64,000 nt of DNA from JACQAP01 sp035548375 (GTDB lineage Bacteria > Pseudomonadota > Gammaproteobacteria > Burkholderiales > JACQAP01), in NCBI GenBank assembly GCA_035548375.1, contig DASZTG010000080.1, forward strand, positions 81,735-145,734, written 5' to 3'. This document shows, piece after piece, positions 1-8,432 of the stretch. The position numbers and the translations under genes were made by a program. The notes below the pieces were generated by a model. That model saw nothing but the letters and a program-made list of their open reading frames with translations. It was not told the origin of the DNA and ran no database searches. Position 1 is the stretch's first letter, and every line of letters begins with the position of its first letter.

Positions 1-132
1 GCGCGGCGAGGATTGCGAAGAGTCTTGTCATTGGGAATCCGGTCGCGGGAAATGCGAGCGCGGATTGTAACGCTGCGACCCCCCGCCGTCTCAGGCTACA
101 CTCGCGCCGTCAAATCTTTGGGAGCCAGCAAC

Positions 133-750
133 ATGATCGACCTGTATCTGAGCGGCACGGCAAACGGCTACCGCGCCTCGGTCGCGCTCGAGGAAGCGGG
201 CCTGCCGTATCGGCCGCACAAGATCGATCTCGCCAAGGGGGAGCAGCGCAGCGCCGCCTTCCTGAAGATCAACCCGGCCGGGATGATCCCCGCGATGGTC
301 GATCCCGATGGCCCGGACGGCAAGCCGGTGACGGTCGCGCAATCCGGCGCGATCATCCTGTACGCCGCCGACAAAAGCGGGCGCTTTCTGCCGAAGGATC
401 CGCTGCGGCGCATGGTCGCGCTGCAATGGTTCATGCAGGCCGCGACAGACGTCTCGGCCACCAGCGGCGCGCTGTTCCGCGTCGAGAACAGCGTGCCGGA
501 CAAGGTCGAGGCCAACAGCGACTACTTCCGCAACCGTCTCGTCGGATTCTTCCGCACCTGTGACGCGCATCTTGCGGACCACGAGTTTTTTGCCGATGAA
601 TTTTCCGTCGCCGAGCTGTTCCTGTATCCGAACTACGCGGCGCGCAAGCCCATGCTGGACCAGGTCGGCGGGCTTCCCAACCTGCATCGATGGGGCGGCA
701 CGGTCGGCGCGCGCCCCGCGATGCAGAAGGGCATGAAGGTGCTGGGATAG
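133..750 (+). CDS. Glutathione S-transferase family protein
   Basis: A 205-residue two-domain GST-like protein, probably cytosolic and conjugating glutathione to electrophiles or reducing with it. The N-terminal thioredoxin-like half begins MIDLYLSGTANGYRAS and carries the usual cis-proline region (NPAGMIPAMV) followed by a QSGAIILYAA segment where GSTs bind the glutathione gamma-glutamyl group. The rest is helical. The frame is open from position 13, but ATG 133 is preferred because a GGAG lies just upstream and the GST fold starts there. A TerB-like gene follows 4 bp downstream, so the two are probably co-transcribed. Substrate is unknown. Confidence 0.85.
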   Translation: MIDLYLSGTANGYRASVALEEAGLPYRPHKIDLAKGEQRSAAFLKINPAGMIPAMVDPDGPDGKPVTVAQSGAIILYAADKSGRFLPKDPLRRMVALQWFMQAATDVSATSGALFRVENSVPDKVEANSDYFRNRLVGFFRTCDAHLADHEFFADEFSVAELFLYPNYAARKPMLDQVGGLPNLHRWGGTVGARPAMQKGMKVLG

Positions 751-754
751 CGAG

Positions 755-1204
755 ATGCTGGATGCGCTGAAGACCTTGTTCTCCGAACTTGCCGGCGGCG
801 ACGCGAAGCAGTCGATCCCGCAAGCACGGCAGTTGCAGCTTGCCGTGGCCAGCCTGTTGCACGAGATGATGCGGGTGGACCTGGAGAAGAAACCGGAAGA
901 AGCCCGCACCGCCGTCACGGCCCTGGTCAGGCTGTTTGCGCTGGATGAACGCGAAGCGCAATCGCTGCTGGATGAAGCCGGCGCGCAGCGACTGACTTCC
1001 TACTTCGAGCCGGTCTCCACGATCAAGGCCGTGCTGTCGCAGGAACAACGCATAGCCCTCGTCGAGAGCCTGTGGCGCATCGCGTTCGCAGACGAGAAAC
1101 TCGATGTCTACGAAGACCAGTTCGTGCGCAAGATCGCGGACCTGCTTTACGTCTCCAATACGGACAGCATGCTGGCAAGGCAGCGCGCCAGGGGTGAGGG
1201 GTAG
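755..1204 (+). CDS. TerB/DjlA-like helical protein
   Basis: A 149-residue, mostly helical soluble protein. It resembles the TerB/DjlA-N fold: two similar halves, each ending in an acidic helix-capping motif (VRLFALDEREAQSLLDE and RIAFADEKLDVYEDQFVRKIADLL). TerB-like domains bind metal or act as scaffolds; no enzymatic role is implied. It starts 4 bp after the GST gene. The last codons (RARGEG) and the stop fall inside the repeat tract that fills the downstream convergent spacer, so the natural C-terminus may have been altered by the repeat. Confidence 0.7.
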   Translation: MLDALKTLFSELAGGDAKQSIPQARQLQLAVASLLHEMMRVDLEKKPEEARTAVTALVRLFALDEREAQSLLDEAGAQRLTSYFEPVSTIKAVLSQEQRIALVESLWRIAFADEKLDVYEDQFVRKIADLLYVSNTDSMLARQRARGEG

Positions 1205-1206
1205 AG

Positions 1207-1329
1207 CGGGAAGGGTTGAAGGGAGAAGGGTGAAGGGTAAAGAACTGTCCCAATACTCAAGCTGGACCCTCCTGTTTTACCCTTCCCCTTTTAACCCTTC
1301 TCTCTTCCCTCTTCACCCTTCCCTTCTTA
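1207..1329. repeat. 3'-end repeat locus 1 (purine/pyrimidine inverted repeat)
   Basis: The spacer between two convergent genes holds a purine arm built of GAAGGG/GTGAAGG-like units (about 1208-1241) and a complementary pyrimidine arm (about 1274-1329) around a 30-nt centre. Transcribed from either side it would fold into a long imperfect hairpin. The right arm overlaps the stop of the metalloprotease gene. One of eleven such loci here. Confidence 0.7.
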
Positions 1330-3855
1330 CGGCACCTTTCCCAGTTCCGCGCGCAAGTCGCGAAGGTGGGCGAGCGTTTCCGTGTCCCTGGTGCGACCGA
1401 TCGCGGATTCGAGCTTGGCGTAGAGATGCGCAACACCGGAGCGCAACGACGACCGGAATTCGCTCGGCCGGCCGCGTTCGCGGCGATATTCCTTCGCGAC
1501 ATCGGCGAGCGGCGAAGCGGCATCGCGCGATCCGAACCGACCTTGCGAGACGGCATGGACCGAGCCGTCTTCCAGCAATTTCTGCGCGTCTATCGAATTG
1601 GCGCCGCCTTGCGGATCGTTCGTGGCACCCGTTGCGACCAGCAGCAAGGTCACGTAGTTGCGTTGCAACTCGCGCCGGTACAGGTCGATCACAGGTTTCT
1701 TCGCCTCCAGTTCGCTGAACAGCCCGTTGTTCAAATCGGTCAGCATGTCCATGCCACTATAAGGCCTGCCGTCCTGGCGCAGTTGCCGTGCCTCCGCCAT
1801 GCGCTGGAATACGCCGGGGTCGATGATCTGGCGCATCAGCTGCACGTTGGCGCCCTGCAAGGCGTCTGCGCCGCCGGAAGGACCGATGCGCATGAGGACT
1901 TCCTTGTCGAGCAGCGCCTGCGGGGTGGTCCAGGCCTTTTCCACGAGAAACTTCACCGCGGCGCGCTGGCGCGCAGGCGGCACCGGATCGAACGGCGCCT
2001 TGCCGCGTCCCGCCTGGTAGCGCGTTTCCTCCACGCCGCCGACGATTTTCGCCACGGCCGCGAGCTCGCGATAGCGCTGCACCATCAGCGATTGATACAT
2101 TTCGCGCAGGCGAGAATAGTTGCCGCCCATCTTCGTCGTGGCGGGAATCAGCAACGGCATCACGCGATCGATGTTCTTCAGCCCGAGTCCCGCGGCCTCG
2201 ATGGGATCGCCGCCGACGACGTTGGTATTCACCTTGGGATCGATGGTCGCGTAGTCGTCCTCGCCGCCGAAGCGCAGCATCGGGTCGTTCACCTGTTTCG
2301 CGGCCAGTTCATCCAGATGCGGCCACTCGTCATCGCAGCTCATGCCGTTGGAGAACTGCCGGTAGCCCCACTCGATGGCGAAATAATCGTAGGGCCCGAA
2401 TTTCGGCAGCAGCGCCGCGCCGTCGCCTGGCTGCGCCACATAGTTCAATCGCGCGTAGTCCATGATCGAGGCCGACGTGCCCCACTTTTTCGTCCATGCC
2501 GGATCGCGAAGCTGGGCAACCGTATAGGCCGAGTGCCCCTTGAAGTTGTGGCGCAATCCCAGCGCGTGGCCGATTTCGTGCGATACCACGTAGCGCAGCA
2601 TGTCGCCGATGATTTCATCCGGCAGCGGCAGCTTCTGCGCCCTGGGGTCGAGCGGCGAAACCTGCGTGAAGTACCAGGTCTCCACCAGGCGCAGCACGTC
2701 GTGCCAGAAAATCGCGTGCGAGGAGATGACTTCGCCGCTGCGCGGGTCCACGACAGCCGGCCCCATCGCGTTCTGGCGCCCGCTGGGCGTCCAGCGAATC
2801 ACGTTGAATCGCACGTCCTCCGGATCCCAGTTCGGATCTTCCTCGGGGCCCGGCGCGTCCCGCGTCTGGATGGCGTTGGAGAATCCGGCCTTCTCGAACA
2901 CCTTCTGCCAATCCTCGACGCCGGCCTTGAGATAAGGACGCCACTTCTCCGGGACTTCGTCGCTGATGTAGAAGAGTATGGGCTTCACGGGGTCGGAAAC
3001 CTCGGCGTCCGGATTTTTCTTCTCCAGGCGATAACGCTGGATGAACGCGCGGCGGACCTTGCCGTGGTCATTGGTGCCGTAGTCATCGAAAGGCACCGAG
3101 AAATAGCCGACGCGATCGTCGGCATAGCGCGGGTCCATCGGCTCCTCGGGCAGCAGCAGCAGGCTCGAATGGAAGATGAATCCCAGCGCGGCGGGCACGC
3201 GCTCCGATTCGTCGTCCACCTGCTTCCTGAGCTCCGTTGCCGAAGGCACCCAGGTCTGGTGGAAACGGATGTCGATGTTTTGCGGGAACGCCTTGACGCT
3301 CTCGATGAACGAGCGCTTCGGGTCGATGGCGTTCATGCGGAAGTACTGCATGAACTCGAGCGCGAATCCGTCCGGCACTTCGCTGACGAACAGGCTGGTG
3401 ATGTCGATGACCGGCGCCTTGTTCTCGCCTTCCATGATGATGTCGAAGGTCTTGATCACCGTGCGCAGCGACGCCGATTCCACGCCGCGCTGCAACTGCG
3501 ACATGTTCTGCGCCCACATTTCATAGCGCACGTTCTCGAGATAGAGCTTGTTGCCGCGACGCACCCAGCGGATCACGCGGTTGTCCACCACCGAGCCGGG
3601 CGCGACGAAATCGCTGCCGGTCGACAGCGCCGCGAATTCGATGTTGACCAGCATGTCCCGGTTCAACAGCTTCTCCGGGATCTCGAACATGACGTGGTCG
3701 CAGATCACGTGGACCTTGAACATGCCGGTCAAGGTTTCGACCTTCTGGTCCATGCCGGCGGGACAGGAAGCCACCATCGCGGAAGTCATTGCGCGAGCCG
3801 GCATGATGGCCGTCGACGCAAATAGTAAAGTCGCAATCAGGAAGAGCTTTTTCAT
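1327..3855 (-). CDS. Secreted zinc-dependent metalloprotease (DUF5117/DUF4953 type)
   Basis: An 842-residue exported protein with a signal peptide (MKKLFLIATLLFASTAIMPARA). The central zinc site is HEIGHALGLRHN at residues 426-437, the extended HExxHxxGxxH signature of metzincin-like peptidases. The N-terminal part, with an alternating beta-strand look, corresponds to the DUF5117 region and the part around and after the zinc site to DUF4953. Family members are periplasmic or secreted; the physiological substrate is not known. The frame stays open 62 codons upstream, but the signal peptide fixes the start at 3855. It is a single-gene unit, convergent with the TerB-like gene. The upstream 246 bp hold no recognised feature. 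Confidence 0.85.
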   Translation of the reverse strand: MKKLFLIATLLFASTAIMPARAMTSAMVASCPAGMDQKVETLTGMFKVHVICDHVMFEIPEKLLNRDMLVNIEFAALSTGSDFVAPGSVVDNRVIRWVRRGNKLYLENVRYEMWAQNMSQLQRGVESASLRTVIKTFDIIMEGENKAPVIDITSLFVSEVPDGFALEFMQYFRMNAIDPKRSFIESVKAFPQNIDIRFHQTWVPSATELRKQVDDESERVPAALGFIFHSSLLLLPEEPMDPRYADDRVGYFSVPFDDYGTNDHGKVRRAFIQRYRLEKKNPDAEVSDPVKPILFYISDEVPEKWRPYLKAGVEDWQKVFEKAGFSNAIQTRDAPGPEEDPNWDPEDVRFNVIRWTPSGRQNAMGPAVVDPRSGEVISSHAIFWHDVLRLVETWYFTQVSPLDPRAQKLPLPDEIIGDMLRYVVSHEIGHALGLRHNFKGHSAYTVAQLRDPAWTKKWGTSASIMDYARLNYVAQPGDGAALLPKFGPYDYFAIEWGYRQFSNGMSCDDEWPHLDELAAKQVNDPMLRFGGEDDYATIDPKVNTNVVGGDPIEAAGLGLKNIDRVMPLLIPATTKMGGNYSRLREMYQSLMVQRYRELAAVAKIVGGVEETRYQAGRGKAPFDPVPPARQRAAVKFLVEKAWTTPQALLDKEVLMRIGPSGGADALQGANVQLMRQIIDPGVFQRMAEARQLRQDGRPYSGMDMLTDLNNGLFSELEAKKPVIDLYRRELQRNYVTLLLVATGATNDPQGGANSIDAQKLLEDGSVHAVSQGRFGSRDAASPLADVAKEYRRERGRPSEFRSSLRSGVAHLYAKLESAIGRTRDTETLAHLRDLRAELGKVP

Positions 3856-4101
3856 ATGAAGTATCCCGCCGGTCGCGTCAGCGGCACGCACTGGCCGTTT
3901 CGTCGCTTGCCGACTGTGACGCCGGAAGCGCCAGTTTAACCCGCCAGCCGCGGTTTTCGAGCATGCGCCCGGCTGCGAATCCACATGTCCGACCGGGGTA
4001 TACGCCTGCACCCTGCCTGTGGATGCGCGGCGGGCATGCAAGCGACCATCGGCCGGGCTGGCCGCAGCGGCATCGAGGGGTAAGTCAGGGAAGCTCAGGC
4101 G

Positions 4102-4569
4102 TCAGTCAGCGGGTCCGGACGATGCGTTTGTTGCAAAAGCGGCGTCGTCTTCCTTGCATTTGCCCGTCCACCCGGTGACGAACGCGCGCCGGGTCGCGTG
4201 GATGCGCGACAGGTAGCGGTTCTGGATTTCATAGGCCTCCAGCTCTTCGGAAATGCGCCGGCTGCAAAAGCTCGTCACGACCCCGAACTTTCCGGTGGTT
4301 TTCTGAAGGTGGTGCACGAGCTCGTGCAGCAGGACGGAGCGATCGAAGTCGTCGTGCACGAAATCCAGGGTCTCGTCGACGATGACGCCCGCGTCGGGAT
4401 GATAGTAGGCTTTGACGCGACACTGCCTGCCGCCGCACAGGCGCTGCTGGATTTGCGCCATCGGCAACGCGTGGATTTCGGGCAGCGAGTCCGGGGCAGG
4501 ATAGGCCGAAACCAGCCGGATCGCGGCGAACAACTCGACCATCAGGGACAAGATCGCAGACTGATCCAC
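4102..4569 (-). CDS. Small HELVH putative metallopeptidase, paralogue A
   Basis: A 155-residue protein with a zinc-peptidase-like HELVHHLQ motif at residues 82-89, preceded by an acidic segment (VIVDETLDFVHDDFDRSVLL). No second metal-ligand domain is obvious. Start is a GTG with a strong GGAGG six bases upstream. Its neighbour at 4626-5045 is a paralogue with the same order of motifs (LPEIHALP, DETLDF, HELVH, QNRYL), so this is a tandem duplication. The N-terminus is hydrophobic but not a clear signal peptide. Peptidase activity is an inference from the motif; cysteines at several matching positions in both copies suggest disulphides and hence export. Confidence 0.7.
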   Translation of the reverse strand: MDQSAILSLMVELFAAIRLVSAYPAPDSLPEIHALPMAQIQQRLCGGRQCRVKAYYHPDAGVIVDETLDFVHDDFDRSVLLHELVHHLQKTTGKFGVVTSFCSRRISEELEAYEIQNRYLSRIHATRRAFVTGWTGKCKEDDAAFATNASSGPAD

Positions 4570-4625
4570 TGCGCCTCCTTCGAGCGTTTCCCCTGACAGA
4601 CTACATCAGTTGCCTGTTCACCCGT

Positions 4626-5045
4626 TCAATAGTCGCAACGCGTGCGCCATGCATTCACGTTGACCCGGTGCGCGTCGTGGACGGCCTCGAGGTACAGGTT
4701 CTGGATCTGGTAGGCCTGCCGCTCGGCCGCGAACCAGCGCACGCAGGGCGACGGGATCTTCTCGAAAGTGCCGCTCACGCGCTGGGCATAGTGAACCAGC
4801 TCGTGCAACAGGATGGACCGCGCGAATTCGTCTTTTTCTAGGTCGAGCGCCTCATCGATGTAGATCCCATCCTCGGCGTTATAGAACGCTTCCGCCGCGC
4901 AGCTGCCATGGCAGAAACGCTCGCGAACTTCGGCGAGCGGAGCCTGGTGAATCTCGGGAAGCGTACCCGGCACGGCATATCCCGTCAGCGAATGCACGGA
5001 CGCCAGCAGTTCAAATGCCAGGGCGGACAGTGAAAACGAGTCCAT
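4626..5045 (-). CDS. Small HELVH putative metallopeptidase, paralogue B
   Basis: A 139-residue paralogue of the adjacent 4102-4569 product, lying upstream of it on the same strand. It keeps LPEIHQAP, IYIDEALDLEKDEF, HELVHYAQ (residues 81-88) and QNLYLEAVHDAHR, with moderate divergence elsewhere. The frame extends 21 codons upstream, but the ATG at 5045 is chosen because AGGAGC precedes it at normal spacing and because the two paralogues then align from their first residues. The role is unknown; a zinc-dependent peptidase or peptidase-like binding protein is the best reading. The pair is probably an operon with a 56-bp spacer. Confidence 0.7.
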   Translation of the reverse strand: MDSFSLSALAFELLASVHSLTGYAVPGTLPEIHQAPLAEVRERFCHGSCAAEAFYNAEDGIYIDEALDLEKDEFARSILLHELVHYAQRVSGTFEKIPSPCVRWFAAERQAYQIQNLYLEAVHDAHRVNVNAWRTRCDY

Positions 5046-5262
5046 GTCTTGCTCCTGGACCGGCGCTTCCCCCCGACCCCGCCGGGCCGGTACGTGATGT
5101 TTTTGCAACTTCTGGCTTGATGCGTCGCAATATCCAGGCCAGCTGAATTGACCACCTAAGCACGCAAAACAAGTCTAAAAGCACCGACACGGTGCGCAAT
5201 ACGTCCCGGTTTCTCCAAGAAAGGGCGTTTGCGCCGGCAAGCCTGTAAAAATTACTCGACAA

Positions 5263-6105
5263 CTACTCGCCCGAAAGCCACGCCACCCGATGGCCGCCGG
5301 CTCCATCTCGCGCGAGCGCGACCTGCAACCACTTGAGCATCGCCTGCGCCTGAACCTCGAAACCGAAAGGCGGATTGACCACGATCATTCCGCAGCCGCG
5401 CATGCCCTCGGTCCAGCCTTCGGCGGTGACGGAGATTTCGAGTTGGAGCATTTTGCGGATGCCGGTTTCCGCCATGCCTCGCTCGAACGCGCGCATCGCC
5501 GTCGACTCCATCAGGGGATACCAGAGCGCATAAACGCCGGTGGCAAATCGACGATGGGCTTCGGCCAGGCCTTCGGTCAGCCGGTCGAATTCCCGCGCCC
5601 TGTCGAAGGAGGAATCGATGAAGACCAGGCCGCGCCTTTCCTTCGGCGGCAGGAAGGCCCGCAGGGATTGGTAGCCATCCATCAGGTGCACGGTGGTCTG
5701 CCGGTCCTTCAGAAACAGGTTGCCCAGGCTCTCGCAATCCTTCCGGTTGAGCTCGATCAGCACGAGGCGATCGACCGGCCGCAGCAACCGCCGCACGATG
5801 CGCGGCGATCCCGGGTAGAAACGCATCGCGCCTGCCGTGTTTTCACCGCGGATGGCGTCGAAATAGGGAACGAATTCGTTCGGCACGTCCTTGCGTCCCC
5901 ACACGAGCGACACGCCGTCGCGATGCTCGGCGTTCTTCTGTGCCCACTCGTGCTCCAGGTCGTAGCGGCCGATGCCGGCGTGGGTGTCGAGCACGAAGAA
6001 CGGCTTGTCCTTCCTCTGCAGCCCGAGAACCAGCCGGCTCAGCAGGGAATGCTTGAAGACGTCCGCAAAATTGCCGGCGTGGAAAAGATGGCGATAGGCG
6101 AGCAT
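5263..6105 (-). CDS. rlmJ: RlmJ-like 23S rRNA adenine-N6 methyltransferase with altered motif IV
   Basis: A 280-residue protein, the same length as E. coli RlmJ, which methylates A2030 of 23S rRNA. It starts with the family's N-terminus (MLAYRHLFHAGNFADVFKH) and has the SAM-binding THAGIG segment at residues 41-46. The catalytic D/N-PP-Y/F motif, DPPYE at 164-168 in E. coli, reads DSSFD at exactly these positions, so both prolines are replaced by serine. Downstream FATGVYALWYPL is normal. The open frame runs 22 codons further upstream; ATG 6105 is chosen by family length. Orthology is clear, but activity is uncertain because of the altered motif. Confidence 0.85.
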   Translation of the reverse strand: MLAYRHLFHAGNFADVFKHSLLSRLVLGLQRKDKPFFVLDTHAGIGRYDLEHEWAQKNAEHRDGVSLVWGRKDVPNEFVPYFDAIRGENTAGAMRFYPGSPRIVRRLLRPVDRLVLIELNRKDCESLGNLFLKDRQTTVHLMDGYQSLRAFLPPKERRGLVFIDSSFDRAREFDRLTEGLAEAHRRFATGVYALWYPLMESTAMRAFERGMAETGIRKMLQLEISVTAEGWTEGMRGCGMIVVNPPFGFEVQAQAMLKWLQVALARDGAGGHRVAWLSGE

Positions 6106-6204
6106 CGGAACGCGCGTGAGTCGGCGGCGGGCGGTTGGGAACGCGGCGGAAGTCTGGGATAATCGCCCCATCTTCCAACCCGTCCCCGATGCGGGAATTC
6201 TGTC

Positions 6205-6600
6205 ATGGCCGCCGACAACACACCAGAACTCAAGATGGACCCCGCCAATCTCTATCGCGAGGAGATCTTCACCGATCGCAAGATCGGCACCATCCGCGTC
6301 ATGACACCCGTCAAGAGCGACAGTTCATTCGACGCCGCGCGCAAGGTGCTCTACGTGGGCGAAACCCAGCTCATGACGCCGGTCGGCGCGCTGCCGCTGG
6401 CCTTCGAGATCGAGGCGACGAATCTGGGCGAAGCGTCCGAGGGGTTCGCGGGCGCGGCGGCGGTCGCCGTCGAACGCGCGGTCAAGGAATTGCAGGAGAT
6501 GCGGCGCCAGCAAAGCTCGTCGATCGTCATTCCCGAAGGCATGCCCGGCGGGTTCGGCGGTCCCGGCGGAATGGGCGGCGGCAAGATCAAGCTGCCCTGA
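6205..6600 (+). CDS. Conserved hypothetical protein with Gly-rich tail
   Basis: A 131-residue soluble protein of unknown function, starting at ATG 6205, 99 bp from the divergent rlmJ. The middle (RVMTPVKSDSSFDAARKVLYVGETQLMTPVGALPLAFEIEA) looks like a compact alpha/beta domain. It is followed by a helix (AAVAVERAVKELQEMRRQ) and a flexible Gly/Pro/Met-rich tail (PGGFGGPGGMGGG) ending in KIKLP. No catalytic motif is visible. It sits directly upstream of upp on the same strand and is probably co-transcribed with it. Confidence 0.65.
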   Translation: MAADNTPELKMDPANLYREEIFTDRKIGTIRVMTPVKSDSSFDAARKVLYVGETQLMTPVGALPLAFEIEATNLGEASEGFAGAAAVAVERAVKELQEMRRQQSSSIVIPEGMPGGFGGPGGMGGGKIKLP

Positions 6601-6621
6601 TTGCGGCGTGGCGACCGACGC

Positions 6622-7302
6622 ATGAACGCCGACTTGTTCGGTCACGCCGCGATGAAACAGGATCCGCGTTTTCCGAACCTGTTCATCCTGGATCACCCGC
6701 TGATCCAGCACAAGCTCTCGCACATGCGGGACAAGACCACGTCCACGCGCACCTTTCGCGAACTGTTGCGCGAGATTTCGCTGCTGATGGGCTATGAAGT
6801 CACGCGCATCCTGCCGCTGACCACGCGCACCATCGAGACGCCGATGGCGAAGATGGACGCACCGGTCATCGCCGGCAAGAAACTCGCGATCGTGCCCGTG
6901 CTGCGCGCGGGCATCGGCATGGCGGATGGACTGCAGGAACTCATTCCATCCGCGCGCACCGGGCATATCGGGCTTTACCGTGACGACAGCCACCGCCCCG
7001 TGGAATACCTGGTACGGCTGCCGGAGGTCGAGGGTCGAATGTTCATCCTGTGCGACCCGATGATAGGCACCGGCTATTCGGCCGCGCATGCGGTGCAGGT
7101 GCTGAAGGTTCGCGGCGTGCAGGCGAAGGACATTTTCTTCCTGGCGCTCGTCGCCTCGCCGGAGGGTGTGGCCGTCTACCAGGAACAGCACCCCGACGTG
7201 CCGATGTACGTTGCCGCGCTGGACGATCACCTCGACGAAAACGCCTACATCGTGCCGGGGTTGGGCGATGCGGGCGACAGGCTGTTCGGGACGAAGAACT
7301 AG
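6622..7302 (+). CDS. upp: Uracil phosphoribosyltransferase
   Basis: Converts uracil and PRPP to UMP in pyrimidine salvage; cytosolic. The core from LDHPLIQHKLSHMRDK matches the family's N-terminus. Type I PRTase features are present: the dimer-flexible loop region (TTRTIETPMAK), LRAGIGMADG, and the PRPP loop ILCDPMIGTGYSAAHAV. The C-terminal YIVPGLGDAGDRLFGT uracil-binding segment is intact. ATG 6622 gives 226 residues; ATG 6652 (216 residues) is equally possible, since neither has a strong ribosome-binding site and the E. coli enzyme has 208. Likely in an operon with the preceding hypothetical gene. Confidence 0.93.
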   Translation: MNADLFGHAAMKQDPRFPNLFILDHPLIQHKLSHMRDKTTSTRTFRELLREISLLMGYEVTRILPLTTRTIETPMAKMDAPVIAGKKLAIVPVLRAGIGMADGLQELIPSARTGHIGLYRDDSHRPVEYLVRLPEVEGRMFILCDPMIGTGYSAAHAVQVLKVRGVQAKDIFFLALVASPEGVAVYQEQHPDVPMYVAALDDHLDENAYIVPGLGDAGDRLFGTKN

Positions 7303-7303
7303 G

Positions 7304-7437
7304 AATGCCGTGACGACGTGACTGTCGTGACGGATGAATACGTGACTGCCGGAAAAGCCAAACTCCTGGGCTTTAGGTCTCGCTGGTGAGGTTTGCGACA
7401 GGCACGACAGTCACGTCGTCACGATAGTCACGGCATT
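7304..7437. repeat. 3'-end repeat locus 2 (GTGAC-type inverted repeat)
   Basis: The convergent upp/cydB spacer holds an inverted repeat. The left arm (about 7304-7330) reads AATGCCGTGACGACGTGACT and continues TGTCGTG. The right arm (about 7403-7437) is complementary with an 8-nt insertion and abuts the cydB stop codon. Units are GTGAC-based. It could fold as a bidirectional terminator-like hairpin, although no T-run follows on either side. Confidence 0.7.
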
Positions 7438-8432
7438 TACTCCCCGTAGGTGAGGGACCTCGCCTTTCCCCAGAACACGCTGTACGAGAACACGGTGTAG
7501 CCGACGATCAGCGGCAACACGACGCAAGCACCGACGAAGACGAACATCAGCGATTCCCTCGCCGCCGCGGCCTGCCAGATCGTCATGCGGTCGACGACCA
7601 GCCACGGGAACAAGCTGTAAGCCAGGCCCGCGAAGGCAAATACGAAAATCCACACCGAGAGCACGAACGGCAGCCATTCCTTTTTCGAACGACCGGACTG
7701 CAATCGCTTCACGGAAAACAGGATTCCGGCAAATGCCGCGGCCGTGAACGAGGGCAGCGGCGAAAGCCACAACATGCGCGGCCAGCTGAACCACTTTTCC
7801 ATCACGCCCGCACTGGCGAATGGCGTGGCAAGGCTGATGGCGGCCACACCGGCGCCCGTGACGAATACCGCGGCCTTGCTCCAGCGCAATGCGCGCACAT
7901 GCAGGTCGCCCTCGGTCTTGATCGCGAGCCAGGTTGCGCCCAGCAGCGCGTAGCCGCCGGCAAGGCCCGCGCCGACGAGAAACTCGAAGGCTATGAATAA
8001 ACCGCCTTCGTGGAACCCGGTGATTAGCCCGGCAAGCATCGCACCCTGCGCGACCGCCGTACCCAGCGATCCGACGAAGAACAGGTGGTTCCACATCGAT
8101 TGATGCCAGCCCGAGGCCTTGACGCGGAATTCGAACGAGACGCCGCGCAGGATCAGCGCGATCAGCATCGCCGCCACTTCCAGGTAAAGCGCCGGCAGGA
8201 TCACTCCATGCGCGTGCGGGAACGCGACCAAAAGAATTCCGACGCCGAGCACGAGCCAGGTCTCGTTGGCATCCCAGAACGGGCCGATCGACGCGACCAT
8301 CATGTCCTGCTCCTCGCGCGAAGCCAGCGGCAGCAGGATGCCCACTCCAAGGTCGAAGCCGTCGAGGATGACATAGGCCAGGACTGCCAGTCCCATGAGG
8401 CCCGTGAATATCAGCGGCAGGTCGAGTTCCAT
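7437..8432 (-). CDS. cydB: Cytochrome bd-type ubiquinol oxidase subunit II (CioB-like)
   Basis: A 331-residue polytopic inner-membrane protein and partner of the adjacent CydA. It has the subunit II opening (MELDLPLIFTGLMGLAVLAYVILDGFDLGVG) with the conserved acidic residues of the first helix, then PFWDANETWLVLGVGILLVAFP and about eight hydrophobic segments. The start ATG overlaps the cydA stop in a TGATG arrangement, implying translational coupling. The short length and sequence style suggest the cyanide-insensitive (Cio) branch, as inferred for subunit I. No cydX-like small gene is visible downstream, where the repeat-filled convergent spacer begins. Confidence 0.92.
   Translation of the reverse strand: MELDLPLIFTGLMGLAVLAYVILDGFDLGVGILLPLASREEQDMMVASIGPFWDANETWLVLGVGILLVAFPHAHGVILPALYLEVAAMLIALILRGVSFEFRVKASGWHQSMWNHLFFVGSLGTAVAQGAMLAGLITGFHEGGLFIAFEFLVGAGLAGGYALLGATWLAIKTEGDLHVRALRWSKAAVFVTGAGVAAISLATPFASAGVMEKWFSWPRMLWLSPLPSFTAAAFAGILFSVKRLQSGRSKKEWLPFVLSVWIFVFAFAGLAYSLFPWLVVDRMTIWQAAAARESLMFVFVGACVVLPLIVGYTVFSYSVFWGKARSLTYGE

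Noticed and set aside
1366..3825. Long plus-strand open frame opposite the metalloprotease
   Set aside because: It mirrors the codon bias of a clear minus-strand gene with signal peptide and zinc motif; no protein family features are visible.
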